A stretch of 64,000 nucleotides of DNA from Echinometra lucunter (GCA_029962745.1 CM057153.1:7293186-7357185), one strand, 5' to 3'; positions 13,628 to 28,200 are shown, counted from the stretch's first letter. Translations and numbers: made by a program. The notes: a model not told the origin generated them from the sequence alone.

Positions 13628-16600
13628 CTGCAGAATGGAATGAGAAAGTACAGAAAGGACAAAGAAAGGTTAAAACTTGTCGTACTGATTGTCAACAAAC
13701 AAATTACATTTTGATAAAACAGCTTCATTCTCATATGATTCTATACCCTGAATCCCGATTCACATCAGAACTCATCTTTCATGTGTACCTACCGTCTTCA
13801 AAACTATTTCTTTCCATTCACCACAAGTCAACTAGTGTAGATTCAAGAGCTTTGGTGGAATATTCTCTCATGTTGTTTTGATCCTATGGAACCTCCAAAA
13901 ATCATGAAGATATCCAATTGATCTAGGACAGCAGATCTACAATTTTTAGAAAGCTGCATATCAAATAGACAAATCTGACTCCACTTACATCTACAGTCGT
14001 CTATGTCTGTTACTATTTTTTTCTTTGCAAAATTAAATAATGATGATAATGAAAGAAAAAAATGCAAACTGGACAAACACTTGCACTTGCACTCCCCAGT
14101 CGCCCACAGAAGACCTATCTCACCTGCTGACATGATGACAACAGCCGACATCAGGGCATACTCGCTATCATCCAGCATCATACGATTCACTCTCTGACCA
14201 AAGTCAAACAGCAGGTCAAAGAGGTTTCCCATCGGCATCTTGTGTGCATCAACCAAGCTGAAGGTATCTCCTGTCGTCCACCAGTAGACGGTGTTCGTCG
14301 CCACATCGACGACAGTGGAAAATCGTATCGTCAACACCTATCATGATAAAGGTGGGGAAAGGATGCAACAAAAACAGTTTGTTGATAATATTCCAAAGCA
14401 AGATTTACTTGAGACCCATAATAGCTGGTGGTGCAGTTTTCTTCACCACTGCTCCAAAACTCTGAAACAGACCCCCCCCCCTTCATCTGAAATCTTCACT
14501 GACAGAGGAACATTGTTTGAAGACATATCTGTTCTGAAATCTGCATGTACTCATTGAACTGTCAGTGCAAGGTAACTCCAATGGTGACCCAGGGATTACA
14601 TCTCAGAGCACTTCGTATCCAGTGGAAAACATATCATATTAATTTCAACTATAATGATTAAGATTTATATATCAAAGAACTCCACATTCAAAAGTTATGG
14701 TGAGTAGAAAGATATTGAAGCACAAAAACCATATCAAACATATCATCTGCCACAGAAAATCAGCACCTGAACAGTAATGGAGATATGGAGGAAGAATGTT
14801 CTTTTCTAAGGAATCAACAATACCAAATCATAAGTATTTTGATTAAGAAAAATATAGATATTCAATTTATATATGGGCTAGAATGTCTTGCCTTCATGGA
14901 TCACTTATGTCTCAAATTCATGGAAGTCTCTTGAAAGTTTATTACCATTAATCATTGGTACACCTTACGACATGAAAGGGCTAAAAGTGCTTCAAAACAG
15001 GAGCAGATTCTATCCCTTGTAGAGATGTTGTGGTCTAGAAGACATGTCTCCAGCCTTTGAACCAAAAGATACAGGGTTCAAATCCCTGCTGCAGCCTTTG
15101 GCAAGACCTTCAGCTGCATTTGCTACACCTGAGCCATGTGTATTGAATGGATACTTTATTAGATTTATTCCTCAAAGACACATAATTATCATTATTATTA
15201 CCCCTTTTGGAGGTAGCGTTGCCCTGGGACGTCTTACCTCAAACAGTCCTGTCTTGATGAGTGTAATCTGGTCTTCTCTGTCTAGCTGCTTGAAGCCTGG
15301 TATCATCTTGCTGAAGTTCACAATCCTGGTGATCTGGCTGGTGAACTTGTTGGAGAAGAAGGTCCACATCTTCTGACCATCGATGGGTCCATCTGCAGGA
15401 TCCAATTCCCTGGGTGGGATGGGACTGGTAGGGAACCCTGGGGGTGGATCGCACTTGCTGCAGTCATGGTCGTATTTAGAGTGCAACTGCAGCAGTGGGG
15501 GAAGAGGAGGAAAACGAGTGTAACAATAACATTACTGCTGAATTAACATCTCTTTGACTTCAGTTTACAATGGCAGGACTCCGAAGTTTAATGCAACGTA
15601 TCTAATTTCCTACAAAATGTTTAAAGAGTTCAAGGCTCCATCTTAAAAACTGAGGTTTAAAATCAGTTAAAAATTGAAATCAATTCAGATTAATAGCATA
15701 TGTCTAGAAAAGGGGACCAAAACAATGCATTCAAATATTATTTTTTCTTTTGGTTACCCACATTCTGAAGTTCTCTCTTTCTTAAAAAAACCCTTTTCTT
15801 TGACAATACTCACCCTTGCATTTAGTTCTTCATCCTCTCCAAGTTGAGGAAAGTATCTCTCCCTCAGGAACTTGATTCTTCTAAAGGTGTAATGACAGGT
15901 ATCATGGTAGACCTTGTTGACATCATGGATGATCTTCTGCAGCTTGGTCTTCATCTCAGGTGTGATGGGTTCGTTGGGGTTGAAGTTATCCAGCATCCCA
16001 CTACGAGGAGTTTCAATCTTTGGTTCATCTGCCAGGCCAGGCTCCTCCTTGATAAATGGCTTGTGATTCTGATGTGGAGATGATGGTGATTTTGATGGAT
16101 GCAGGGATGGAGAGAAGGAAGGCGACCTCTCTGATTTGTCGGGGTCTGGTGTTGACCGCACCCTCTGGTGGAGAGGGTTGTGCGGAGATTTGGGATTGAG
16201 AGGCGAGTGGTTGCTCTTGCGATCCATGGCGGCAGCATGGTGCATCTTGGGGTTGTGGACCATGAAAGGACTGCCCATGGGCGACATGGCCATGGAGATG
16301 TGAGGTGGAGAGGCTGGCATGAACGATGAGGAGATTGCAAGAGGAGGTCTGGACATGGCAATGGGGGACCAAGGGGAACCCAGAGGTGAATGGGAGGGCA
16401 GGAATGTTGCCGGGGACATACCCTGAGGGAAGGATGAGGGAATTTGAAAAAACTGGCCACCGTGGCCCTGAAGGGGTGAATATGAGGTGATCTGCTTGCC
16501 ATGTGGTAGCGGGAATTCCTCTAGTGACTTGCGTCGCTTCATGGATACCCCGTGCGTGTATTTTGAAGATGAAGGGGAATCTCTGCTATCTGATCTTGTA

Positions 16601-18809
16601 CTCTTCTCATCATCCTCTTCGCGATCACGATCGTCCATATCTGCATCAATTTCTTTCTGATTGTCAATCACCACTACCGTTGGACTTGGTGGTATAACTA
16701 CATCTCTATGCCCCTTTTCTCCTTCCCTCCCTTCCCTGGAGACATCTTTAGGTATTAATATAACAGGTTGTCCTGACCGTAGCATCTTGGAGATGGTTGA
16801 CATGGGCAACCTGCTGTAGGCAGCTTCATCCACCTCCATGGCTGTTGGCTGCTCATTGCTAGGGGCACTATCGGAGCGGTATGCACAATGCGAATACTCC
16901 TCTTCAAACTTATCAAACTTACTCTGGGGTACGCTTGGTGAGGTGTCTTGCCTCTGTGCTGTGTTATTACCTGGTGAGCTCAACTTGACGGCTGAATACA
17001 GATCAACACCATTGCCTCGTGGATCTCCTGCCCTGAACGGTGGGGTTGATAAACTTGTGATGGTTGGTGACTGCATGGCACTCTGCTGCATGGTGGCTGA
17101 CGGGCAAGTGTCTTGACAGCCCGTGACAGATGATCGTCGACTATGGATCGGTGGTGGGGAGCCCTCCGGTGGTGTAGATGTTTCATTGAAAGAAGCAGGA
17201 TCTCGTTCCTGACCCCCTTGTTCAAGTTCTTGTTTGATGATGGTAGAGATGGATCGCATGTGTTCCATCACCACCTGTGGATTGACCTGGCCGTCTCCGC
17301 CCAACATGGCTGCCATGGGGAATCCCCCCATCCCGCCTCCCATAGAGGGGTGGCCATACATGGCCCCCATGCCTCCCATTGGCATTCCACCCATCCCTGG
17401 AGGCATATGATGTCCCAGCATTGCTCCCTGAGGTCCACCTGGATGGTTCATACCCCCTGGTGGCATTCCGCTTGGCCCGTACTTCCCTTGAGCAAATAGG
17501 TCTGGATGGTTGCTATAGAAACCAGCTGGCTTCACCGTCATGTCACCCTGGTTGCGTTGCTTGGCAATGGTCTCATGCATCTTCTCTATCATCCGTTTTG
17601 ACCTCCGTCCTAATCTGGATCCTGCAATAGAGGAAAAGAGCAGAAAATATTACCACAGGCATAGGGATGGTTCTAAAGTCAAACCACAGATTGAGGCTTG
17701 GAGCAAATACTGCAAAAATGTCAGTCATTGGTAAACTTCCTCTCACGATACAAAGAAATAACATCTGTGTGACTGCATCTATTAAAGATTAAAATTCATG
17801 ACGGTGGATACTACTAGTATTGCTTATATTGCAATATCACATTTATATACTGGTAGCAAACCAATGAGTTTTTTTTTTATATTTTATTGCATACCGGTTA
17901 TCAACAGGGTAGGTGATGTCCTTCAAATAACATTACATTTTATCCATTGACATGGCAATTGACCTGTAACTTACAAATAACCAGGATTCACAGAGGAAAT
18001 ATAATCTTTATGGGGTAGAGATTTTTTTTTTTTGGTAATGCTTTTTAGCCTTTATTCAGATTTTCCGACAATACAATTCCGACAATACAATATTTTTCTA
18101 CATAATAAACATATATAGTCAATCAAGAGAGAAATCTTATTTTCATTCATTGTAAACCAAATACATGTATAAAAAACAATACAATGCAAAATCTGCAATC
18201 TGAACAAAGATTTCAATATAGTTAAAAGAATAGGTGAAGGTGCTGCTTTGTAACACTTAGAATACATACGTTTTCTTATCTAAAAAGGTGAAAAGAGATA
18301 GCAGAGGGTATTCATGATTGTCGCCCCCTTGGTTCAAAACGCTCTAATTTCCTGAACATTTTCATGTTTTCGATTGGAGGATAATTGGGACTACTTGTGA
18401 CTGGCAAAGTGAGAAATTTCATAAGAATGGAAGATCAAAAAATCAAAAGATATTGATCTTCTGCTATCAGGGTAACTTTGGCTATTGAAATGCTCTGCTG
18501 GGTAGGGACTATTTCAAGAACCTGCTGCTTGAGCATTTTCATGAACTGCATTACCTAAAACTGTTTTTTTTTTTTTTTTTTTTTTTTTTTGCAAGGGCAC
18601 AAACACTAAAACATGAAAGTTCTTTAACAAGACTAATGCCCTATATCCATGTCTGTAATAAGACAAAAGATAATTGATTTTCTTTCCTTTTCAAGAATGA
18701 TCCTACAATGATATAAAAGTTGAGAAGAATATGAACTACTACAAAATTATAGGTTCAAAGAGATCAATGAGGTGGAGAGAAGAATTGATTAAGATATGAA
18801 GAGAGAAAC

Positions 18810-18846
<37 letters not shown>

Positions 18847-19204
18847 TACAGAGGATGACACCACTGATTACATAACAATGACAGTTCATTAGTCACTGTG
18901 GATGGTAATCTACCCATTTGGTCAAACCAAGCACTTGGACTAAGCTCATGTCTTAAACCTTGGTCTGACTTCCTTTGTTGAAACTCACATTTAGACCCAG
19001 GGCCTAGGATGGGTGGAGATTTTAGTAGCAGAATTTGGGCCGGAGGAGAAAGAAGGAGAAAAAGAGACAGAGAAAGATAGGGAAAGAAAAAAAAAAGATA
19101 GAAAGAAAAAGGAAAAGGAAAGAGAAAGGGAATGCAGAGATAAAGGGAGGAGACGGGAGGAGAGAGAGGGAGAGAGAAAGGGAGATAGAAAGGGAGATAG
19201 AGGG

Positions 19205-19286
<82 letters not shown>

Positions 19287-22200
19287 TACAGGAGACACAG
19301 GCAGACATACAGACACAAATAAAGATTTGAAGAGTAAACCCTCCATTATTGTTAGCCTAATACATCCACCTGACACGAGAGACTGGTCTAAACCCCAATG
19401 ACATGTCTTTGATGGATACCCTTCTTCCACTCCCTGATTGCTCGAATATTAACTCCCAAGATTGACCAGTAATCAGGAGATTTCACCAGTCACCCTCTTC
19501 GCTACTTTCATCAATTTCCATAAGAGAGATGAAGAGCGGGAGGAAGAGAGATCTAAATTGGATGTGAAAACAATCTCGGTGGCCTTCACCTTCATTATTC
19601 AATGTCTGACTCATTTTACTCCTCTTTAATCTAACCTATCAGTATGTTTAACTTAACCTTCTTCTATTTGACCAATACTCAAATTCCTCCATGTTCCAAG
19701 AAGTAAAAAACTTTAAATGTTCTAGTGAATGTATCTCATACATGTATTTCAACCCTTTTTTGCTATATCATCGCTAAGGTGACGTATCTCAATTTTTAGT
19801 GAAATATAGTTCTTTTCATAATCTTATAGCTAGGAAGACTTATAATGTATTTTCACACCCTCACATGGCTGTCTATAAACATTAGGCCACTATAGATAAA
19901 CAAAACTTGAATGCCTCCATAGGCTGTAATGCTATAAGGAAGCTATGTTTTTTTGGCTCTCCTGAACATTCAACATTTTTTAGATACAAGGTTTTGTCGC
20001 CCCTGTGTTGATATGTCTTCATTCGATGAAGTGATTTTGTGATTATCATCTGCTGTTCTCTCTTTGCTTTATTTCTTCCCTTTCCTTTACCTCTCACATC
20101 TCTATGGCCATTCAAATATTAAAGAGCAATAGCATTTTTGATAGTTCCTATCTTCGTTCATCCATGCATGTCAAGGTACTATCGCATCTACCCTCTGTTT
20201 AAGTCTTGATCATAAATATCCACTTTATGATTATTTCACTCCCATTCCTCTCCATTCATTATTCATCTGTCTGCATCTCTCTGGTCATCTCTCACTCGCC
20301 CTTTCCTCATTTATTCATCTCCTTCTATCGTCCTTTTGTCGGGTAATTTCTTGACCGCCTCCCACATTCTCTATATCTGCTAGGTTCTCTGCAGAGAGAC
20401 TGACCAGTAATAAAACTACACCCCATCTTCCTGGCTCCACTGGTAATTTGGAAGAGGAGTCCGAAGGAAGGGTACCTAAATTGGATGTGAAAACAGAACT
20501 CAGGCTCTTCGCCGGAGTACGTCTTGCCGTCTCCGCCCCTCTCATCATTATGTACCTTATTCATTTTCTCTCAAGCTCATGCAAATCCTCATGATACTTC
20601 CACCTTTATGCTCTTTACTTCAGAATTTAGCCTTTAAAGTTTTCATTTCGAAGAAATAAAAAATCTGCATTCTCCTTCCCCAGTCTATCCCTGTCTCAGG
20701 CTCTGTCTGTATTTGTCTCTGTCTCTTGTTAAAACATACATAAAGTCTTTCAACCCCCCACCCTTGCATTTTCAAAATCCCCTGCCCCTGCTCCTGCCCC
20801 TCTCTGGTCTTTCCATTCTCTATACAGTTCTATGTTCTCTCTGTTAATGAAAATATTTCAGACTGATGAAACATTTTTTTCTTTTCTTTTTACTCACAAG
20901 CCTCACACCTAAAAACCTGGCATCCTTCCAAATCAATATGCATTCATTTCTATAGACTAATCCATACTCTTTTGTAACAAAATGACCATGAATATATATA
21001 CAGTACAGGCTTTCAGGACCATACATATACCTATGAACTTTAACAAGAAGCCCTAGTTCTGGGCAAGGTAAAAAATGAGTAGTGAATTTTTCCATTCTTT
21101 TTATATCATCATGGATTAAAATATCATAATATTTCACATTTGTGTGCTGTCCTATACACCTACTTCTGTGTGTGGTACATGGGCTTCTCAGCAAGATGGA
21201 GTTCATTTCTTATTATCCTGATGATTTTAAAACCTGAAGGTGTACATCAATTTTCATTTAATAGTTCATCATCTCTCAAAATTGCTTTTAAATAGTTTCT
21301 TTCACCCCTTTAAGTTCAAATCGCATGACCACACCTCAACCTTATCTTTAATACTGGAGCCTGCAAATAATTCCACTAGAAACATAATCACTCTATTCCA
21401 AATTCAACTCACAGATGAAGTATAAAACATCTGATAACCTGCATTTTCCCCCCACAGTACATTCAATAAATCCAACGAACTAATGAAGGAAAAAAAAAAA
21501 ACCCTGATAATGTACTGTATATGTTACATAAATGACACTTAAACTGGCATATGCTATTCAAGGTCAAATGAAAAATGACTTTATTCATAGCAGACATAAT
21601 GAAGTATGGCCTTGATTCTGTTTGCTATATCGATTCACAATGTACAAGACTGAAGGCACCCGTAGCATTACTGAACACAATAAAATGATCACATTCATTG
21701 TTTATGGTCTTTCGTAGAGGTTAGAAGTAGTGAAAGTTCCCACTTGATAACAAAGAAAAGATTTATAATTAGTGTCTCATATTCTGGACATGCCATTTTT
21801 CGATATTCACATCCTTTGCGAATTGTTTGTATGCCCTATGAACAATGGATTTTAGGGCTAGGTTACACACAAGCTTGAGGAGGTGAAAGATAAAGTCCAG
21901 TAAGCTTTCTCAGTCTTTTTATGTCACTTTGGAAGAATATCATAGTGTAGATATATATCCCCTGACATGGAATATTGTTTAAATGCCTCATATTTGAAAT
22001 ATGGAAAGGAAATAAATCGGCCCAGACATTAGTGTGCAGTCCCTTATACCCATTTCTGTGCGCAGTGTATGTGCTTAACCCATTCGTGACAAGAATTATT
22101 TAAAGCCTAATTTGATCAGCTTTTATTCTTCAAATTGGCAACACCATTCTTATTTTATTGCTACATTTTTCTTATAAAATGTCATGTATCTGAAATGAAT

Positions 22201-25200
22201 ATAAATTGACAGAAATTATGATGAGAAGTCCAAAAGTTGCCAATTTGCAGGGGAAAACGGTGATTTTAAACCTTCTATCACATTGCCAATTTAAGGATTT
22301 TGATGCTTATTTTCCTTTAAAAAATTTTCAGCATCAAACAAATATTGATGCAACCAAAATAGGCACAGTTTGTGTAGAAATTTTTGCTCTTTCTGCTCAT
22401 GTATTTGGTATGATTTTTACGGCTTTGTATCAAAAGATATTAGGCTAAACCACAAAATGTGGACCTCTGTCATTTGTTGTAATGATTTGAAAACCTTAGA
22501 TGTACAACACTTTTTATTTCCTACTTTTTAATCAAGCTTTCCCAATTGCTTTGAAACACTTTCCTTCACAATGAAATCACACAACCTGGGGAGCATTTCA
22601 TGAAGTGTCTTGTCAGTGATTTTTTACTGGCAACTGTTATAAGCTACTGAAAGCCTTGCATCTGATTGGCTGAGAGCAAATTTGTCAATAACAATCACTG
22701 ACAAGACATTTCATGAAATGCTCCCCAGAACTCAAGTTTATTTCAGGCAAAGAATAAGTGGCCTATAATCAAATAGAAATAAAAAAATTAGAAATATACA
22801 AAATTAAAGAGAGAAAATGAAGGAAAGATAGGGAAGAGGAAAGGCAATAAGAAAAAAAGACTATACCGATTTCTTCAGATGCTCTCCTATCATTCAATGG
22901 CCCTTGCTCACGTCTAATTTACGCACCTTGTAAGTATTGTTCCTTTATGACAGGACCCATATTACACTCTATACAAAACTCTAAAACAAAGTTGACTTAT
23001 AAGAATTTGCTTTTATACCACAGTATCTTTTTTTTTTTTTTTTTTAAAGAAGGTTTAGTTATGACTACAAAAGTAACTCTATAAATTTGACAGCACCAAA
23101 TATCTGTCTATGCATAAATACTTTGATCACAAACTACAGATGGCAGAAACATTCACACTTTTTTCCACAAACATTTGTAACTTAATAACCTTGTGCAAAA
23201 ATGCCCCATGGCCAATCTGAGGCATAGGACGATTCTAGCTCTAAATGTTGCATGTTGCCAATTAATTTCCGGTGCGGGTCCCCACCTTACTACTCTTAGT
23301 GGGTACTGAAGGTTGGTCTTGTTTGATGCTAATCGCCAACTCACTAATGAATTCTTTGTCGCTCCACCAATACCAAGGTCAATGGAAATATGTGGAACTT
23401 TAAAGCTGAAATGTGTTTTTTTTTTGTAGAGACCATGGTCGATATCACATTTTAACATCCTGCTGAAATCATAGCTTGTCCAGCACTATGCATTCAAAAA
23501 CTTATGTTTATACAAGTAAAATATCATTGAACCATCTATCCCAAAGCATTACTTGTTTAGTAAAAGTATTGTACCCTGATAATATATCTGATACACCCCC
23601 ATCGCAACAAGTCATTTGAACCATAGAAGTAGTTCAGGGTTTATTCCCTATAGAAATAGCAGCCAAAGGCTGAATCAATTTGAATTTACAATCAAAATGC
23701 AATATGATAAAAATTGATCAAATGAAATAAAATATGAAAGTAGAAAGTACATTAAGGTAGAAATGAATATGACAATTATATAAAAGGGAAGTAAAGTACA
23801 GACTAGAAAAAGACAGATATTGATGGAAAAGAAGAAAAACCCAAGAGCAGAAATTGGAAACAAAACAAAACAAAACAAAGCAAATACATGTAAAACTATT
23901 GCACATGAAAATTTTTAGAAGCACAATATTATAATACAATACTGTAATTACAGTTAATACTGAGTATGTTAAGTCTTTTCAAGGTTATTCTAAAAATCAA
24001 ACAAAAAGAAAACACTAATTTTAATACTATTCATCAGTATTCCAATGTTGGCTTCAACTTCCGAGGTCACCCATTCTTACTCAACCATTTTCTTTTGTGC
24101 ATCTACCTCTTAAAAACACACTACTTTGGAAATAGCTTTACATAAAACGTCACCTTGATGAGACACTTTTGTGTTATATGCCTTTGATTTCTAGCGCCAA
24201 TTTCATTAATTTACAGCCTGGCTCATTGTTAATGATACAATTCATATTTCAAAGGAAATGTGGCCAAAGTCTGTCCTCCATAACAATGATTAATAGATGG
24301 TCCAAACCCAGCACAAATCAGCTTCTACAATAACAATTAAGGTAAGTATACTGTTGTAAAATTGATCAACCAAATTAAGCAAAATACATGGTGGTTGTCG
24401 TAATTATGTAATGTGTACTCATGCAGGGTTAATGGATGCCTATTTATAATAGAGCTAGCCTGTAAACATAAGTGTTTTGTGCTGATACAATGCACAGTAT
24501 CTTTGAATGACATCAAGTTATCAATTTGAAAGATATTTTCAATGCCTGTACTTTCAATGCCTGTACTTTCAATGCTTGTACTTTCCGCCTGGACAATGAA
24601 TTAACCTAATTATATATCCACATCTTCATAAAAAATTTGTAATCAACGATAAATGAAATATCATACACCCAAAAGACTCCTTTTGGCTTTTCAAGGACAC
24701 TGAGAAAGTTATGACTCTTCTTTGGCCTTTTTTCCCGAAAGTAATATTTTTTCTTGTATATCAAGTACTGTCAACGGTTTCCTGATCCTGCATTTTTTTT
24801 TTTAAATGGAAGTGTCACGGTGTAGTGGTTCTGTCACTTGACTCTCAATTAAAGTGATGAGAGTTCGAATCCTAGCCTGGCACTAATGTCTTTGGCAAGA
24901 CATGGATCCATGTTTTTCACTCTTCACCAGGCGTAATAAGTGGGTACCTGAAGATATTCCTATCTTAGTGCCTTATCACGGCAGTTGTGCTTCAGTAATG
25001 GTAATAATATGATACTTTGTAAAGCACAGTAGTATTTTTGTGTAGTAGCTGTGCTATATAAATGGTCCTCCTCCTCCTCCTTCCTCCTCCTCCTNNNNNN
25101 NNNNNNNNNNNNNNNNNNNNNNNNNNNNNNNNNNNNNNNNNNNNNNNNNNNNNNNNNNNNNNNNNNNNNNNNNNNNNNNNNNNNNNNNNNNNNNNNNNNN

Positions 25201-28200
25201 NNNNNNNNNNNNNNNNNNNNNNNNNNNNNNNNNNNNNNNNNNNNNNNNNNNNNNNNNNNNNNNNNNNNNNNNNNNNNNNNNNNNNNNNNNNNNNNNNNNN
25301 NNNNNNNNNNNNNNNNNNNNNNNNNNNNNNNNNNNNNNNNNNNNNNNNNNNNNNNNNNNNNNNNNNNNNNNNNNNNNNNNNNNNNNNNNNNNNNNNNNNN
25401 NNNNNNNNNNNNNNNNNNNNNNNNNNNNNNNNNNNNNNNNNNNNNNNNNNNNNNNNNNNNNNNNNNNNNNNNNNNNNNNNNNNNNNNNNNNNNNNNNNNN
25501 NNNNNNNNNNNNNNNNNNNNNNNNNNNNNNNNNNNNNNNNNNNNNNNNNNNNNNNNNNNNNNNNNNNNNNNNNNNNNNNNNNNNNNNNNNNNNNTCTTCT
25601 TCCAATTACAAGTATATATTTTTTACATTTTATACTTAATCATATCAGAAAGGTATGATCATCTTTAAATGGGATTACTTGTGAGAATCTGCCTGAAAAT
25701 TTCCCCATTTCAATTTTATTAATCTCTTGCAGAGTGGTACTTTACAAAATACTGGATATATAAAACCAGCTGTCAATTTAATATCTTAAGTCAAAATGCA
25801 TACCACAATGAGGCAATCATATTCATTTCTATAAGTAAACAAAGTAATTTAACACACTAATAAGAAGTTGCAAAACCATTAAAAACAAGTCAGTATGTCT
25901 GACTCTGACACATTTTATCAGGTTATAAAGATAACTGTCTCCTTATTCATATTTATCACCTATTTCCACATAAAGTAAGATAACAGACAGGACAGACAGG
26001 ACAGACAAAGTAACATCTTAATTTACATTTGTTTCAGATACAAGAAAGATAATTTTATCGATAACTCTGACTTCTTGATCATGTAATAAAACTGTAATCC
26101 ATATGACTATTTCATTTTCCTTTTTTTCTATCTATATGGTAAATTTTGATCTTATTTTCAACCATACATGTACATTCCAAAATTATACACTTAGCTTTTT
26201 CCTTTTTCCTTTTCTAAAGAGATGGAAAAATATAACTTTGGTTACCAAGAATATAACTATGTTATGGTGTACCACTCTACATATATTCCAAATGAAATAT
26301 CATTTCTGAATGTAAGAAAGGTTGATTTACTAAAAGAATATTCATTCATTGATTACTCTTTTATAATGCCTATGATTTGTTAAGAATATATCTCAAAGAA
26401 AGAAATTTGACAGGCAAGTAAAGATGAACGTCTATTTGTAAGGAAAGAACAAAAGCGAGAGTGCAGTTACCAACCATCTTGTAAATTAATTAATTTGTAG
26501 AAACCCATTCAATAAATATTCTAAGTAACTATACCAGAGCTGCCAACCCAATTGGGAAAAAATCCTATTCTTTATTTCTTTTTATCCTATTTTCAAGCCC
26601 CAAATCCTATTTTTTGTTTCAAATTTCGAAAACATCCAACAGTATAATTCCCATGCCACTGTGCATATTCTAACTGAAATGCAACATTAGTAATATACAG
26701 GGCTTACTAAATTATTTATATCCTCACTCTTCTACATTGTATTTCTTATAATTAAAATGATCTACAGTACAAAATACATCGATAGGTAGAACATACTGAG
26801 CAGTGGGGTAAATTTCAATGTTGATGAAATAATATACAAAAAAAAACCTTAAACGCATTGGCTAACTTTGTGAGTAGATGATGTCAAAAATTCTCAAACT
26901 AAGATGAAACATGTGTATGAGTACTTGTATTTGTACTCAAAAACCCTGAAACCAACCATAATTTGGAATGAAAAAGTGTGATTCGCCAATACACACAGTA
27001 CGGTAAGGTGAGCCATACGCGCATGCGCACTCCTTATGTCTATTCTGTGCAACCGACCCTCGTATAGTTTTCAAACATTGGTTCACATTTTTGCTATTTA
27101 GAAATACTTCCTGTGGATATTATACTTTGAAACTTTCAGACTGGTATTTTTACACTATAACCCTTATGTTTATCCCATTTTCAAGTAACAAAACAAGATT
27201 TTTTAAAATCATAACAATGTTAACCAATGTCTTTAAAATATGTGCAATGGGAAAAATCCTATTCAGTGTCATATTCCCCTTAAAAATCGTACTAAATAGG
27301 ATAAAATCCTGCTAATTGGCAGCTCTGCTATACAACAATCAATGCATGGATGCACCATGCAAGTGCACATACATCTATGGATTGTGCCTTATTTAAAGAC
27401 TTCAGGGGGGGGGGGGTGTGTTTCACAAAGAGTTAAGTTGGACATAGAGTCATGCATAAGTGCCAATGTGCATCCAGTATTTAATGAGTAATCTGATTGA
27501 TAGACTTCCCAATAGCCCGAGTCCCCGGAACATGATCTGACCAATACGGTGATGTGTAATATATAGCACGCAACTAGGAATATAAGTGCGAATTTAAGTC
27601 AAACTTAACTCTTTGTGAACCCCCCGTCTTCCATACAAAGATAGCTGGTCACCCTTGGAAGTTGACTGCAATAAAAGAGTTGCAATCAAGTTTCTTCATG
27701 GTGTATTAGATAAGAAGATAACAAGTAATTAGAGACATTCAGAATTGTTTAGATGGACAGGATGTCTTCTAATACATGTAAATGGACCTCAAAGAGGTCA
27801 GATAATGATCTATGATAAGAAAGAGAAGAATAAAGTAGGAATGTTGATTTAGAATACGGAAAACAATGCAGGCAGCCAGATAGGCAGGTAGAATAGATGG
27901 AACTGAAAGAGAGAGAGAGACGGAGATAAACAGAAAACTGGTGAGGAAGAGGAGAGAAGAAAAGAGAAAAGAGGGAAAAGAGAAGAAAGAAAGATATAAA
28001 GTGAGGGTGAGATACATAGTGACAAATAAGAGGAAAGACAAAGAAAGGAAGGGATGTGAGCATGAGAAACTAAGGCAGAAAAGAGAGAATGAGAAGAAAA
28101 ATAGATTGAGAAAGAGATTGAGAAAGAGATTGAGAAAGAGATTGAGAAAGAGAATGAGAAAGAGATTGAGAAAGAGATTGAGAAAGAGAATGAGAAAGAG

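Larger units (their letters stand above)
8615..16240. repeat. Duplicated segment, copy B (intact reading frames)
   Basis: Partner of 1-7659. All four exons inside it keep open frames and matched splice phases, and it continues without a break into the rest of the hinge exon (to 17621). This is therefore the copy that belongs to the functional gene model. Confidence 0.9.

Noticed and set aside
15990..16700. Open frames antisense to the hinge exon
   Set aside because: Shadows of a strongly biased Ser/Pro coding exon; no splice or domain evidence.
18991..19330. Arg/Glu-rich and Ser/Leu-rich open frames over the GA tract
   Set aside because: Artefact of (GA)n simple sequence on both strands.
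22206..22448. 80-residue open frame
   Set aside because: Lies within the piggyBac-like MITE and is not open in the inverted copy at 43025-43441.
25051..25668. Open frames across the second N gap
   Set aside because: Made of undefined bases and the (TCC)n SINE tail.
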